64,000 bases of DNA. Source: Desulfopila aestuarii DSM 18488. GTDB lineage: Bacteria; Desulfobacterota; Desulfobulbia; Desulfobulbales; Desulfocapsaceae. A model generated the notes under the pieces. The model had not been told where the DNA came from. It did not search any database and saw only the letters and a program-made list of their open reading frames with translations. The position numbers were made by a program, and so were the translations under genes. Positions 35,837-46,250 of the stretch are shown piece after piece. Positions within the stretch are counted from its first letter, which is position 1, and each line of letters begins with the position of its first letter. The stretch is from positions 79,273 through 143,272 of the forward strand of contig NZ_FRFE01000016.1 in the NCBI RefSeq assembly GCF_900143695.1. The letters run 5' to 3'.

Positions 35837-37234
35837 TTAGCCACCAACAACCGGCTCCATCAGGACAGTGAAATGACGGAGCACCTGAGCCTGCCGGACA
35901 ATACGATAGCCCGGGAGCTTATCTTTCTGGCGATCAAGCTCAACAATCACCTCCGCCAGGTAATCCACATGACTTTGAGTGTAGACCCGGCGAGGAAAGG
36001 CCAGCCGCACCAACTCGTGGGCAGCCTCCTTTTCTGAGCCATCGGGCTGCAGCCCGAACATCACTGAGCCGATCTCCACCCCCCGCACCCCGCCAAGCAG
36101 ATACAGGCCATTATTAAGGCTCCAAGCCGGATACTCCTGCCATGAAAGGTGCGACAGCATACGCCGGGCATCGAGATAGATGGCATGACCTCCAGTGGGC
36201 CGGATGATAGGAATACCTGCATCCTGTAATTTTTCGCCCAGATACTCAATGGAACGGATTCTATAGGCGAGATAACGCTCATCCATCGCTTCATAGAGGC
36301 CGATGGCAATAGCCTCCATATCGTAGCCGGCCATCCCTCCATACGTCGGAAACCCCTCCATTAAAATTTCAAAACTGCGGCACTGTTCAGCCAGCTTCGA
36401 ATCGTTCATGGCCAGAAAACCGCCGATATTGGCCATGCCGTCCTTTTTGGCGCTCATTGTGCAACCGTCGGCATAGCCGAACAGCTCACGGGCAATGTCG
36501 ATGAGCGGCACATTGGCATACCCAGCTTCCCTGGTTTTGATAAACCAGCAGTTTTCAGCGAAGCGGCAGGCGTCAAGAAAGAACGGGATACCATGCGCTT
36601 TGGCCAGTGCACTCACCTTCCGAACATTTTCCATGCTCACCGGTTGGCCGCCTCCGGAATTATTGGTGACCGTCATCATGATGAGGGGAATCCGGGCAAC
36701 GCCCTCTTTCTCGATAAGTGCGGCCAGTTTCTCCACATTCATGTTGCCCTTGAAGGGATGGATCAGCGCCAGATCCGCCCCCTCGTCAATCACCAGATCC
36801 CGCGCCTCAGCCCCGCAATGTTCAACATGGGCACGGGTTGTGTCAAAGTGATTATTATTGGGGATGATCTTACCGGCACTGGCAATGGCATGAAAGAGAA
36901 TATGCTCCGCCCCGCCTCCCTGATGGGTCGGCATAACATGAGCGTAGCCGGTGATATCTTTCACCGCTTCCTCAAACCGGTAAAAAGATCTCGCCCCGGC
37001 ATAGGACTCGTCACTGGCCATCATCCCTGCCCATTGCTGCGAGGACATGGCCCCGGTGCCGCTGTCGGTCAACAGGTCAATAAGGATATCTTTGGCCCGC
37101 AGCAGAAAGGGGTTATAGCCCGCCTGGGCCAGCAGCTCTTTCCGCTCTTCCGGGGTAGTGAAGCCCACGGGCTCGACGGAGCGGATACGAAAAGGTTCGA
37201 CGATGGTTTTGGGTGAAAATGGTTGAAAGTGCAT
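35837..37234 (-). CDS. Tryptophanase / tyrosine phenol-lyase family beta-eliminating lyase
   Basis: 465 residues, full length for this PLP fold-type I family. Motifs: IDLLTDSGTGAMSSQQWAGM, the PLP-Lys segment GCTMSAKKDGMANIGGF, EGFPTYGGMAGYDMEAIA, FPRRVYTQSHVD and LRHFTVLMEP. The phosphate-binding THQGRGAE of TnaA and TPL reads THQGGGAE here, with Gly replacing Arg, so activity or specificity may differ. Known members release indole, phenol or H2S with pyruvate and ammonium from Trp, Tyr or Cys; which applies here cannot be told. A decayed fragment of a second copy is 5 kb upstream. No tnaB permease or TnaC leader is evident. Confidence 0.88.
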   Translation of the reverse strand: MHFQPFSPKTIVEPFRIRSVEPVGFTTPEERKELLAQAGYNPFLLRAKDILIDLLTDSGTGAMSSQQWAGMMASDESYAGARSFYRFEEAVKDITGYAHVMPTHQGGGAEHILFHAIASAGKIIPNNNHFDTTRAHVEHCGAEARDLVIDEGADLALIHPFKGNMNVEKLAALIEKEGVARIPLIMMTVTNNSGGGQPVSMENVRKVSALAKAHGIPFFLDACRFAENCWFIKTREAGYANVPLIDIARELFGYADGCTMSAKKDGMANIGGFLAMNDSKLAEQCRSFEILMEGFPTYGGMAGYDMEAIAIGLYEAMDERYLAYRIRSIEYLGEKLQDAGIPIIRPTGGHAIYLDARRMLSHLSWQEYPAWSLNNGLYLLGGVRGVEIGSVMFGLQPDGSEKEAAHELVRLAFPRRVYTQSHVDYLAEVIVELDRQKDKLPGYRIVRQAQVLRHFTVLMEPVVGG

Positions 37235-37341
37235 GGCTACCCCGCATTTCGATTCTACCGGGAACGCTCCCGGCCAGCGGACAACGTTATGTCATGCTTC
37301 GTCCAGTCCTGTCACACCACACGATAAAGATGCAAATCAGT

Positions 37342-38187
37342 TCAAAGAAAGAAAAAGAGCGTCCCGTTGAAAATCGACCAGGCCAGCACCAGTCCAGTAG
37401 CCACCAGGCATAGAATAGCCATGAACGTGTGGCTGAAACGGTCGGATTTCCGTTCCCGATACCCAAGCAGCATTGCCACCAGCGCACCGGCCGCCATGCC
37501 GCCGCCATGGCCCCAGTTGTTGATACCGGGCACGAAAAAGCCGAAGACAAAGATACTGAGCGCCCAACCACTGATCTGGCTATACACCGCGTTGCCATAG
37601 ACACCGCCCCGACTCTTGCCATAGTACAGGGCGGCACCAATAAGGCCACAGACTGCCGCCGAAGCACCAATAGTAAAACGTACCCCCATAAGCGCGGAAA
37701 GAACAAAACCGCCGATTCCGCTGAGCGTATAGATGGTAAACATCCTGCTGCTGCCGAATTCCTTTATAAGCAACGGCCCTAACTGGTAGAGGGCGATCAT
37801 GTTGAATACGATATGCAATAGGCTACCATGCAGGTAGCTGGCCGAAACAAGCGACCACCAGGCGTGGAGTTGAAAAATCGGGATGGTACCGGTAGAACCC
37901 AGCACCAAAAGACTGCTGTTGCTGGGCGAAAGCAGATGAAAGGGACTGCCGCCATAGGCCGCAAAACGCGGATCTATGAAGATGGAAAGAACGAACATGA
38001 CAACATTACAGGTAATAATGAGCCGAATGATGTCGTTTCCGTCACCGAACAATCTGGCAATACTGCCATTCTTCCATGGTGAACCCGGCCGGGAAAGCCC
38101 GCAATGAGGGCAGGCTGCAGCGGCGCGGCTTACCAGTCTCCTGCAGTTGGGGCAGAGCAGAGAACTTCTCTCAGTTGATGCATTCAT
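37342..38187 (-). CDS. Rhomboid family intramembrane serine protease with N-terminal zinc ribbon
   Basis: 281 residues. A CPNC...CPHC zinc ribbon (about 12-29) is followed by six or seven membrane helices. The rhomboid features are present: WWSLVSASYLHGSLLHIVFNM, the catalytic Ser in TIGASAAVCGLIGA, and the catalytic His in NWGHGGGMAAG. Rhomboids cleave membrane proteins within the bilayer. The zinc ribbon may bind substrate or a partner. It lies on the same strand as the tnaA-like gene, about 107 bp upstream of it. Confidence 0.92.
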   Translation of the reverse strand: MNASTERSSLLCPNCRRLVSRAAAACPHCGLSRPGSPWKNGSIARLFGDGNDIIRLIITCNVVMFVLSIFIDPRFAAYGGSPFHLLSPSNSSLLVLGSTGTIPIFQLHAWWSLVSASYLHGSLLHIVFNMIALYQLGPLLIKEFGSSRMFTIYTLSGIGGFVLSALMGVRFTIGASAAVCGLIGAALYYGKSRGGVYGNAVYSQISGWALSIFVFGFFVPGINNWGHGGGMAAGALVAMLLGYRERKSDRFSHTFMAILCLVATGLVLAWSIFNGTLFFFL

Positions 38188-38558
38188 AGGTGACAGTCTC
38201 GTAAAAACCTCGTATTTGAAATAGGCTCAGTAAAAAATTGCATAGAGAAGACGCGGCAAATTTCCATTGTTTCAATGCACTGAATGTAGATCGCAAATGT
38301 TCAATATTTGCAGTAACAAAGCAGGCGGAGTGATTATTACAACGCCATCGACGATCGAATATCTCTGAAAACCATAACAAGCAGTACTGGAAAAGCAAGG
38401 CGATCGTCACGCCAATGTCGAGAGTCCGGCAGAAGATACCGATCTTTCGTTTTTTCCTTTCAAGATCGACAAAATAGCTCTTTACAAAAGTTACACTTTC
38501 GTCATAATGCGTTACCAACAACAGTATTAATTCGCGACAAGAAAGGAGACGTGACCAG
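38188..38558. other. Intergenic stretch without a supported gene
   Basis: An open frame on the minus strand (38171-38521) has no family resemblance, an odd composition rich in aromatic residues and overlaps the rhomboid start, so I do not call it. Confidence 0.4.
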
Positions 38559-38951
38559 ATGAAAATACTTGTAGGTTACAGTGGGAAAAATATCGGTCAG
38601 GATCTGCTGCAGCTTGCAGCCCAACACGCCAAAGCATTCCAGGGCGAGGTCATTATTGCCACTTCCATGGTAGGTGGAGATAAAACCACTCGGGAAAAAG
38701 TCATCGAGGCCGAAGACAACCTTAAGGAAGTACAGGATTTTTTCAAAAAAATGCAAATTCAGTGCGAAACCCACCTGCTGGTCAGAAATATGACTGCCGG
38801 CGAGGATATAGTGGAATTCGCCAAAGAGCAGAATGTAGATGAGATCATCATCGGAGTGAAAAGCCGCTCCAAGGTGGGCAAACTCTTATTTGGTTCAACC
38901 GCCCAGTTCGTTATTTTAAAAGCTCATTGCCCGGTAGTTTCGGTGAAATAG
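38559..38951 (+). CDS. Universal stress protein, UspA family
   Basis: 130 residues, one Usp domain. MKILVGYSGKNIGQD begins the Rossmann-like fold, and IIIGVKSRSKVGKLLFGSTA carries the ATP-binding G-2x-G-9x-G(S/T)-like motif, followed by CPVVSVK at the C-terminus, so it is probably of the nucleotide-binding class. GAAAGGAGACG precedes the ATG. It is a lone gene, convergent with the moaD-aor pair. Confidence 0.92.
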   Translation: MKILVGYSGKNIGQDLLQLAAQHAKAFQGEVIIATSMVGGDKTTREKVIEAEDNLKEVQDFFKKMQIQCETHLLVRNMTAGEDIVEFAKEQNVDEIIIGVKSRSKVGKLLFGSTAQFVILKAHCPVVSVK

Positions 38952-38959
38952 AGCCTTTG

Positions 38960-39178
38960 TTACCCTCCGGAAATGGCGGGGAAGACATCAATTTCATCTT
39001 CCCCGCTCACCATTGTTTCACCAGTAACCACCCGTCCTTTCCTGACTGCGATATAACCGCCGAGCTCAACTCCCGCCTGGATGGCGCACTGGTGCACGAC
39101 CTCATCAAGACGCCGGGGAACATCGACACTGAGCGGGACCGCTGAGGTCCCGCTCAACCTGAAGCTCACTTTCACCAT
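38960..39178 (-). CDS. MoaD/ThiS-like ubiquitin-fold sulfur carrier
   Basis: 72 residues of the beta-grasp fold ending in the diagnostic Gly-Gly (FPAISGG), which is activated to a thiocarboxylate in molybdopterin or thiamine sulfur transfer. Its ATG overlaps the end of the aldehyde oxidoreductase gene, so the two are translationally coupled. This suggests it serves tungstopterin assembly for that enzyme. EDEIDVFPAISGG is the MoaD-like tail. Confidence 0.9.
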   Translation of the reverse strand: MVKVSFRLSGTSAVPLSVDVPRRLDEVVHQCAIQAGVELGGYIAVRKGRVVTGETMVSGEDEIDVFPAISGG

Positions 39179-40878
39179 CGCCTTGCCTCGGCGACCTCCT
39201 CATCGGTAATATCGATTTTCTCGCCTGTTTCCGGTTGTGCCTCTTCATAGAATGTTTCGGCAAAGCGATGATCAAGTGCGGTTATGCCGGCGTCCCGATT
39301 GAACTGGTGTTCCAATCTCAGGGTTTCTTTGACGATGTCGTCAAACTCCACGTCGCTGATTTCCACATCATGGAGAATTTTGATCAGGTCCAGCAGCGGA
39401 GTCATATCGTTACGTACCGAGTAACGGACGAAATTGCACATGCCCATGGCATCCATGCGGGAGCCTATAACCTGGAACTTCTTCGACAGGTTCACTTTTC
39501 CCTCTTTGGTGGTGGGCACCTCCTCGTCCCGCAAGGTGAAACCGAAGGTGTGATCAGCACCCATGGGCGATGAAAGATAGGTCATGGCCATGCCCTTGGT
39601 GCCGCGTGGCTCGTAGGCCGGAAGGGCCTGCCCCAGGATATGCGGAGCATGACGCACTCCCAGCACTTTGGCGGCAGTCTTGCATCCGGAACCAAGAATA
39701 CGACCAAGCGGTGTAAGGTTCCTGATCTCTTCCATAAATCCAATCGCGGCCTGATCATCGCCGAACTCTGCAAGACCCGCCTCCATGGCTACGCCGATGG
39801 CTGCACCGCAATCTAGAGTGTCGACCCCGGCATCATTGGCAATCCGGTTCATGGTTGCAATGGTATCAAGGTTCTTCAGGCAAAGGTTGGAACCCATAAG
39901 CGCCATGGTCTCATATTCGATCGGAGAACAGAGCAGGGCACCGTCCTTATCCGGATAAACGTTAGAACACTGGATGGCACAGGGATGCTGACAGGCGTGC
40001 TGGGTTCTGCCTTCGCCACCGCGCTCCTTGATGGTATCATACATGGTCTGGGCATTGATTCTCTCGGCACCTTCCATCCAGCCGTGGGTGAAGTTCCGGG
40101 TGGGCAAAACGTTTACAGCCTGGCAGATATCGACCATGGCGGCAGTGCCGTATTTCGTAAAGAGCGAGGAAACAGGATTTTCCTGCAGCAGCTTAACGAT
40201 CCGACGGGAACCGGTCTTGAACACTTCAGAGTCGACGAATTCCGGTTTCACATCACCATCCGCCAGCACCACCAGGGCGATAACCTTCTTGCTGGCCATA
40301 ACCGCACCCAGCCCGCCGCGCCCGGCATAACGGGAGCAGACACCATGGGGATCTGAGCAGGCAAGCCCCGATGCCAGCAGTAGCTTCTCTCCGGCAGGAC
40401 CGATGGTAACACAACCCGCCTTTGCACCAAAACGTTCGACAAGCAGCTCAGATTTTTCATAGACGCCCTTGCCGGCCAGGAATTCGCCATCATGAAAGGT
40501 TACACCTTCCTTACCGACAACAATGATTTTCCAGCCGGCATCACGACCTGGAGCATCTTCAAGGGCAATGCAGCGCAGTCCTTGCTCCGCCATCCTGGTG
40601 CCGACAATGCCGCCGGCGTTACTCTCCTTGATGCCACCGGTAAGCGGACTCTTGCCACCGATGCTCAAACGGTTCGAACTCGACACCGTGGTTCCACTCA
40701 AGACTCCGTTGGTAAAAAACAGTTTATTCTGGCGACCAAACGGATCACAAGCGGGAACAACCTCTCGACTGACCAGCCGCGATGAGAGCGTACGCGCCCC
40801 CAGAAGAAATTCTCGAGTATTGGCCTGCTCTTTAACGGTAGCACCTGTGGCGGTGTTAATTCTCAACATTGTAAACAT
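39172..40878 (-). CDS. aor: Aldehyde:ferredoxin oxidoreductase (tungsten type)
   Basis: 568 residues, slightly short of the usual 600-620. The AOR N-terminal domain contains FGRQNKLFFTNGVLSGT and SIGGKSPLTGGIKESNAGG, which bind the bis-pterin tungsten cofactor. CQHPCAIQC plus MGMCNF provide the four cysteines for the [4Fe-4S] cluster. These enzymes oxidise aldehydes to acids, or reduce acids at low potential, with ferredoxin. A moaD-like gene overlaps its 3' end. An ATG three codons downstream (40869) is an alternative start. The substrate is not evident. Confidence 0.93.
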   Translation of the reverse strand: MFTMLRINTATGATVKEQANTREFLLGARTLSSRLVSREVVPACDPFGRQNKLFFTNGVLSGTTVSSSNRLSIGGKSPLTGGIKESNAGGIVGTRMAEQGLRCIALEDAPGRDAGWKIIVVGKEGVTFHDGEFLAGKGVYEKSELLVERFGAKAGCVTIGPAGEKLLLASGLACSDPHGVCSRYAGRGGLGAVMASKKVIALVVLADGDVKPEFVDSEVFKTGSRRIVKLLQENPVSSLFTKYGTAAMVDICQAVNVLPTRNFTHGWMEGAERINAQTMYDTIKERGGEGRTQHACQHPCAIQCSNVYPDKDGALLCSPIEYETMALMGSNLCLKNLDTIATMNRIANDAGVDTLDCGAAIGVAMEAGLAEFGDDQAAIGFMEEIRNLTPLGRILGSGCKTAAKVLGVRHAPHILGQALPAYEPRGTKGMAMTYLSSPMGADHTFGFTLRDEEVPTTKEGKVNLSKKFQVIGSRMDAMGMCNFVRYSVRNDMTPLLDLIKILHDVEISDVEFDDIVKETLRLEHQFNRDAGITALDHRFAETFYEEAQPETGEKIDITDEEVAEARRW

Positions 40879-41045
40879 TTGTTGCCCCTTCTCTTTTTTT
40901 CCGCATGAAGTTCATCAAGCTGTATGGAAAGACTCACTGTTTCTCAGCCAATAACACGAGAAAAACCGAACGACTCATCTCGCCATCTTGACGTTATTTA
41001 TGGAGCCTGCACTATTGTGCACAATATATGAATCCAATCCGCAGG

Positions 41046-42281
41046 TCAATACCTCTTTTGCACATGTTTCACCGGATTTTTCCGATAAAACTGTGCAGGT
41101 TCGCCACCAAGATAAATAGTTTCAAGATAAGAAAGCTTACGCGGTAGCTGGGCCGGTGCCCCGCGAGCTACCAGGAAATCGGCCATACGCCCCGGTGCCA
41201 GCAGCCCCATATTCGGTAATTCCAGCAATCTGGCCCCGGCCAGGGTTGCACAGTGGACAATTTCGGGGAGTGCATATCCGGCCTTTGCCAAAAGCTTCAT
41301 CTCTTCAAAGGCCGACTCGCCATGCAACACCCCGGGACTGCCCGCATCAGTGCCAAGTGCCACCTTCACCCCAAGCTGCCGGGCAATCCGCAGTTGGCCA
41401 AGTTGGTGCTCAAGATTTTTCCTTGCCACCTCGGAAGAGGCCATATCCCCTTCATATTCAAGAATCTCCGCGTAGGCCTTCATGGTACAGGTGGTGGGCA
41501 CCCAGACACAGCCGTGCTCAGCCATCCTTTCCAGATTGTCCCTCCCCATGAAAAAGCCATGCTCAACGGAATGACAGCCCGCCTCAACGGCCTCGCGCAC
41601 CGGTTGTTGTCCGTTGGCGTGCACCATTACCTTTTTTCCCTGCCGTTCTGCCATCTCCACCAGTTGACGGATTTCATCTTTAGCAAACTGCGGCGGAGTT
41701 TCCCTGCCAAAATTTTTCAAACTGTTCAACCCTGAGTTAACCAGTTTTATATAGCCCGACGAGATAGGGTTCGCGCTACAGACATCCACCAACGATTCCT
41801 CTTCCGCGATGCCTGATCCGATCAGTGTTCCATAGCGCCCCTGACGATGCCAGGCCCGGCCCGGCGTCTGAATATGCACTGGTTGCTGGTTTGCAGCGAT
41901 ACCCCGATCAATATATTTGAGCACACAGTTTTCCCGATCACCGCCATCACGAACCGCAAGAACACCATGACCGGCCAGAAGGGTAAGGTTCTGCTCAATC
42001 ACCGGCATAAGTTCTGCGCAACCGGCCACCAGTTGCTGTTCACGCGTCGTCCGGTTCATGGTGCCGCTCATGGCCAGGTGCACATGGCAATCTATGAGAG
42101 GCGGCAAAAGCGTGCCATAGGAGAAATCCGTCAAGCTATCGGCAGCTGTTACCGCTGACGGTGAATAAGGCTCAATCGCAACAATTTTGCCGCCAGACAC
42201 GGTCAACAGCACATCTTTCTGTATCGCTCCACCGCTCCCGTCAATCAGCCATCCTGCTCGTATACAATGTTTTTTTGTCAT
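41046..42281 (-). CDS. Metal-dependent amidohydrolase (imidazolonepropionase-like)
   Basis: 411 residues, a TIM-barrel hydrolase of the amidohydrolase superfamily. The metal-binding HxH is in PPLIDCHVHLAM, further His ligands in VMVHANGQQPV and GCHSVEHGFF, and the catalytic Asp in VALGTDAGSPG. The fold and GTDAG pattern match prolidase/imidazolonepropionase-like members; substrate unknown. It lies alone on the minus strand, divergent from the cupin gene. Weak AAAGGTATG ribosome site at the start. Confidence 0.9.
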   Translation of the reverse strand: MTKKHCIRAGWLIDGSGGAIQKDVLLTVSGGKIVAIEPYSPSAVTAADSLTDFSYGTLLPPLIDCHVHLAMSGTMNRTTREQQLVAGCAELMPVIEQNLTLLAGHGVLAVRDGGDRENCVLKYIDRGIAANQQPVHIQTPGRAWHRQGRYGTLIGSGIAEEESLVDVCSANPISSGYIKLVNSGLNSLKNFGRETPPQFAKDEIRQLVEMAERQGKKVMVHANGQQPVREAVEAGCHSVEHGFFMGRDNLERMAEHGCVWVPTTCTMKAYAEILEYEGDMASSEVARKNLEHQLGQLRIARQLGVKVALGTDAGSPGVLHGESAFEEMKLLAKAGYALPEIVHCATLAGARLLELPNMGLLAPGRMADFLVARGAPAQLPRKLSYLETIYLGGEPAQFYRKNPVKHVQKRY

Positions 42282-42483
42282 ACCTTTCCTTTCAATGCAG
42301 ATGCCTCCAGATCACGACAAGGCTTCACCTTCCCTCAGTATAGTTCTCTTCGGCTACCGAACTCAAGGCCGGCTGGCTTTCTCTTCCCGGAAAAAATAGT
42401 CTTTTCAACGGGAGATGTCTACGCTACCATAGTTTATAGTGATTTCAGATTCATCCACGCTCAACGTTAACAGGAGCGACCAT

Positions 42484-42975
42484 ATGAGCAGTGATTTCAC
42501 CAAAGCGCACTTTGATTTTGCCAGCCTCCCCTGGCTGACCAGCCCCCGGAAGCAGCTCGATCTGGAAGGGGTGGCACTCGGTCTGATTCACATCCCTGCC
42601 AACGAGGGATATACTTTTACCCACAGCCATAGACAACAGGAGGAAGTGTACATCGTCATCGAAGGCCGTGGCATCATCGCCGTCAATGATCAGCAGATCA
42701 CATTGGAGCCAGGCGATCTGGTTCGAGTCTCTCCCACCGCACGCCGAGCCCTTAAGGCAAACGAAGAGGGCCTCTTTATCATCTGTGCCGGAGGCGTGCC
42801 CATGGGATTTCCCAAAAACCCTGACTCTCGCTACATGATTGACGATGGCATTCCCCATTATGATGACATTCCGGCCTGGTACAAAGGGCGGGAGGACATT
42901 GCCAAAAAAAATGCGCTGCTCCTTGAACGAATGGAAAAATCCCGCGCCAAAAGAGAAGAGAAAAAACTGAGATGA
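42484..42975 (+). CDS. Cupin domain protein
   Basis: 163 residues from the ATG at 42484, with CAGGAGCG nine bases upstream; an earlier in-frame start at 42439 is less likely. One cupin barrel (about 30-110): THSHRQQEEVYIVIEGRG is motif 1 with His-His-Glu metal ligands, and LEPGDLVRVSP is motif 2 start. A lysine/arginine-rich helical tail follows (150-163). Such small cupins are isomerases, dioxygenases or binding proteins; no specific role can be assigned. Confidence 0.88.
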   Translation: MSSDFTKAHFDFASLPWLTSPRKQLDLEGVALGLIHIPANEGYTFTHSHRQQEEVYIVIEGRGIIAVNDQQITLEPGDLVRVSPTARRALKANEEGLFIICAGGVPMGFPKNPDSRYMIDDGIPHYDDIPAWYKGREDIAKKNALLLERMEKSRAKREEKKLR

Positions 42976-43072
42976 AACCTTGCAACCTGTGTGTATCCAA
43001 CCTGGACGTGTTGCGATATAACGACATTGTAACGATTCCAGCGGTACATAACATGCTCAGCGACAAGGCTCC

Positions 43073-45799
43073 ATGACCATCTTCACCTCAAGCATCCGCA
43101 GGCAACTACTCTTTCTTTTCAGCATCATCATGCTGCCGGTGCTGGTGCATCTGTGGTACGCAGGGTATGCACAACGGCAACAGGCGTTGAACTACGCGGA
43201 ACTGCAGGTGGATAGCAGCATGCGCATCTTTAGCGACCGCCAACAGCTTCTGGTGGAAAAGACCCGGAATCTGCTCGCGGTCCTTTCGCGGATGCCCGAC
43301 GTGGCAAATGGTACCGACAGTAATTGTAGTGCTACCCTTGCCGCAATGCACGGCAGCTATCCCGAATACTCGACAATGGTTGTGGCAAACCTCGATGGAA
43401 TTATCAATTGCTGCTCCCTGCCACTGCCCAAACCACTCAATGTGAAGGATCGGCAATGGTACCAGCGTGCACTCTCAACCCGGCAGTTTGTTGTTGGCAA
43501 TTTCATCATCAGCAGGAGTTCAGGCAAGGCCTCGCTGCCTTTTGCCTACCCGGTCTTCAACAAGGATGGTAGTCTGCATGCTATCCTTGGCGCCGCCCTT
43601 GACCTTTCAAACTATGACCGCTTTTTCCAGGACTCCCCTCTTCCACAAAGCTCGCAGATTCTCATCACTGACCGAAACGGCACCATTTTGTACACCGCAG
43701 GGCTAGGTTCTGAGCCTTCTGGAAAAAATATTGCTTCCGTTCAATTTCTGCCCCCTTTTGATGAAAGCGCTGACAATAGCATCATCACCCGCCTGAGACA
43801 CGGTGAATACTTCTATTGGCGGCGCAACATCACCCTCGAAAATGAACCAAACGCCATTTCGCTGGTCGTTGGTATTCCGCAAAATACCCTTTTTTCTGAA
43901 AGCAACACCAAGCAGGCAATACATTTTTTCGCGCTGTCGGCGCTCCTGATCCTCATGGCCGGTTTTGCCTGGTACTATGGCAGCCGCCTCCTCATCACCC
44001 CTATTCGGCTGCTGGTTGAACAGACCCGGAAAATCAGCGCTGGCAAACTGGAAACAGATGGCCCCGAGACCCAACTGACCGGTGAGTTCCGCCTTCTCGC
44101 CAACTCTTTTACGGCCATGACCGGACAACTCGTCCAGCGCGAAAAAGAGCGCAACGCTGCCGAACAGGCCTTGCGCGAAAGTGAGCAGCGCTACCGCGCT
44201 CTTTTTGAGCAGAACCCCGTCTCCCTCTGGGAAGAGGATCTCTCGGTCCTGAAAGGGTATCTCGATAATCTCAGCGAAAGCGGAGTCACCGATTTCCACG
44301 CTTATTTTGAGGACAATCCAGAGCAGATCCAGAAATGCCTGCAGATGGTCACCATCCTTCATGTCAACCAGGCCACTCTCACGCTCTACGAGGCTGAATC
44401 AGAAGAAGATCTGCTCGGATCTCTGAACAAGATTATCCCTCCCAGCAGCGAGCATCTGATGAAGAGCGAACTGGCAGCCATAGCCAAAGGAACGCCTTTC
44501 GCCATCGAGGTCGAGAATGTCACCCTCGGTGGCAGGGTTTTCCCGGCTCTTATCAACTCGGCACTGCCGGTCGGCTATGAAAGGAGCTGGGCCAGGGTTT
44601 TCGTTTCTGTTTTTGACCTCACGGAACGTTATCACATCGAGAGACAACGGAAAGAGTTGGAGCGCCAGCTCATGCTTGCACAAAAGATGGAGACGGTTGG
44701 CACTCTCGCCGGCGGCATTGCCCACGACTTCAACAACATCCTCTCGCCCATCATCGGCTACAGTGAATTGAGCCTAGTCGGCAACGACTTAACCCCGGTC
44801 ACCCGATCCCACCTCACCAACATCCTCAACGCAGCCCGAAGAGCCAAGGAAATGGTGCATCAGATCCTCGCGTTCAGCAGACGCCAGGAAAGCAGTAAAG
44901 CTTTGGTCAGTCTCACGGCGATAACCAAAGAGGTCCTTGATCTACTACGCTCCTCAATTCCAACCACCATATCTATCCGTGCCGAACTGGCCAAGGGACT
45001 TCGGCCAATATACGGTGACGGGTCACGTATTCACCAGGTCCTCATGAATCTGTGCACCAACAGTTATCATGCATTAAAGGCCACCGGTGGAACTATTACA
45101 GTTGGAGTGAGTGATGGCCCGCTTCAGGAAAACAGCGATCCGGTCAGGAGCAAACCACACCTGCTGCTGTTTGTCGAAGACAACGGTCCCGGAATTCCCT
45201 ATGAGCTACAGGAAAAGATCTTCGATCCATTTTTCACCACCAAAGGGCCTGGCGAAGGATCGGGCATGGGGCTGGCGGTGGTCCACGGGATCATCAAGGA
45301 TCATGGCGGAATCATCGAGCTGGTGAGCACACCTGAACAGGGAACCAGATTCAACATCTATCTTCCCTGTGGGGAAGAGGACGAACAGATTGAACAGCAG
45401 GTGAGCTGCGAGCTCTACCCCACAGGTAATGAACGAATTATGTTGATCGATGACGAAGAATCGCTGGTGCACATGGTCAGGGAAATGTTGATAAAACTTG
45501 GTTATAATGTGAGCGGCTACACAAGCAGCTTAGAAGCGCTGCAAGCGTTCCGTGGCGCCTCCGCCAGCGTCGATCTGCTGCTCACCGATCAGACCATGCC
45601 GGAGCTTACCGGTGTGGAAACCGCCAGGGAAATGCTGGCTATCCGGCCTGATCTGCCGATCATTCTCTATACTGGTTACAGTGAAACCGCCAGTCCCGAA
45701 CAGGCGACTCAGATGGGTATCCGCAAATTTCTCTATAAGCCGCTGTCCATAAGCCAGTTGGCCGGGGCGGTACGGGAAGTTCTGGATACACCAGCATAG
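43073..45799 (+). CDS. Hybrid sensor histidine kinase with dCache sensor (dCache-HAMP-PAS-HisKA-HATPase-REC)
   Basis: 908 residues. TM1 (about 10-30), a periplasmic dCache-type domain (about 40-270) with [19 protein letters not shown] and [22 protein letters not shown]2 (about 282-302), HAMP, a PAS-like region (about 370-540), phosphoacceptor His551 in [20 protein letters not shown], ATPase motifs [10 protein letters not shown] and [11 protein letters not shown], and a C-terminal receiver with Asp839 ([11 protein letters not shown]). dCache domains bind amino acids, organic acids or similar ligands. No output regulator is adjacent. Confidence 0.93.
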   Translation: MTIFTSSIRRQLLFLFSIIMLPVLVHLWYAGYAQRQQALNYAELQVDSSMRIFSDRQQLLVEKTRNLLAVLSRMPDVANGTDSNCSATLAAMHGSYPEYSTMVVANLDGIINCCSLPLPKPLNVKDRQWYQRALSTRQFVVGNFIISRSSGKASLPFAYPVFNKDGSLHAILGAALDLSNYDRFFQDSPLPQSSQILITDRNGTILYTAGLGSEPSGKNIASVQFLPPFDESADNSIITRLRHGEYFYWRRNITLENEPNAISLVVGIPQNTLFSESNTKQAIHFFALSALLILMAGFAWYYGSRLLITPIRLLVEQTRKISAGKLETDGPETQLTGEFRLLANSFTAMTGQLVQREKERNAAEQALRESEQRYRALFEQNPVSLWEEDLSVLKGYLDNLSESGVTDFHAYFEDNPEQIQKCLQMVTILHVNQATLTLYEAESEEDLLGSLNKIIPPSSEHLMKSELAAIAKGTPFAIEVENVTLGGRVFPALINSALPVGYERSWARVFVSVFDLTERYHIERQRKELERQLMLAQKMETVGTLAGGIAHDFNNILSPIIGYSELSLVGNDLTPVTRSHLTNILNAARRAKEMVHQILAFSRRQESSKALVSLTAITKEVLDLLRSSIPTTISIRAELAKGLRPIYGDGSRIHQVLMNLCTNSYHALKATGGTITVGVSDGPLQENSDPVRSKPHLLLFVEDNGPGIPYELQEKIFDPFFTTKGPGEGSGMGLAVVHGIIKDHGGIIELVSTPEQGTRFNIYLPCGEEDEQIEQQVSCELYPTGNERIMLIDDEESLVHMVREMLIKLGYNVSGYTSSLEALQAFRGASASVDLLLTDQTMPELTGVETAREMLAIRPDLPIILYTGYSETASPEQATQMGIRKFLYKPLSISQLAGAVREVLDTPA

Positions 45800-45842
45800 C
45801 AATAACTATTGGCCGCGGCGTTGACCTTACCGAGTTTAACAG

Positions 45843-46250
45843 TTACCAAAGTAATCTATGCCGGATATTCTTGGGAGCATGTGCTCCCAAAGATGCCGCA
45901 ACGAAAACGATGAGGACAAACGGTTCCTGTGGGAACAGTCCGTGGATGATCCCCCCCAGCATTACACATTTTCCCATCGTCACCATTCCGGAAATCTCCC
46001 TGTACAGCTGACGATGCCTCAGCCACTCGGTCACCACGAGGATAAGACCGCTGCCCATCACCAACCACGTGTACAATCTTGAGTTTCCACCTTCCCAATG
46101 CAACAGGTATACTGCCAGGAATATTGCCGCTCCGACCTGGTGAGCAGCCCTGATGATAATAGAAAACAGTAACATGCCATAGGATCGTTCTCCGGTTCGT
46201 CCGAGTTGCCGATCTCCCTTCTTTCCCTCTTCTGTTTTCAGCTCAGCCAT
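45843..46250 (-). CDS. Small integral membrane protein of unknown function
   Basis: 135 residues with a charged cytoplasmic N-terminus and four predicted membrane helices (about 25-47, 58-76, 90-106, 109-125). No catalytic motif seen; one Cys and several His within or near helices (RAAHQVGAA, GGIIHGLFP). It is convergent with the hybrid kinase gene. I do not recognise the family. Confidence 0.7.
   Translation of the reverse strand: MAELKTEEGKKGDRQLGRTGERSYGMLLFSIIIRAAHQVGAAIFLAVYLLHWEGGNSRLYTWLVMGSGLILVVTEWLRHRQLYREISGMVTMGKCVMLGGIIHGLFPQEPFVLIVFVAASLGAHAPKNIRHRLLW

Noticed and set aside
38171..38521. 116-codon open frame on the minus strand between the rhomboid and stress-protein genes
   Set aside because: No family resemblance, unusual composition, no clear ribosome site, and it overlaps the rhomboid start.
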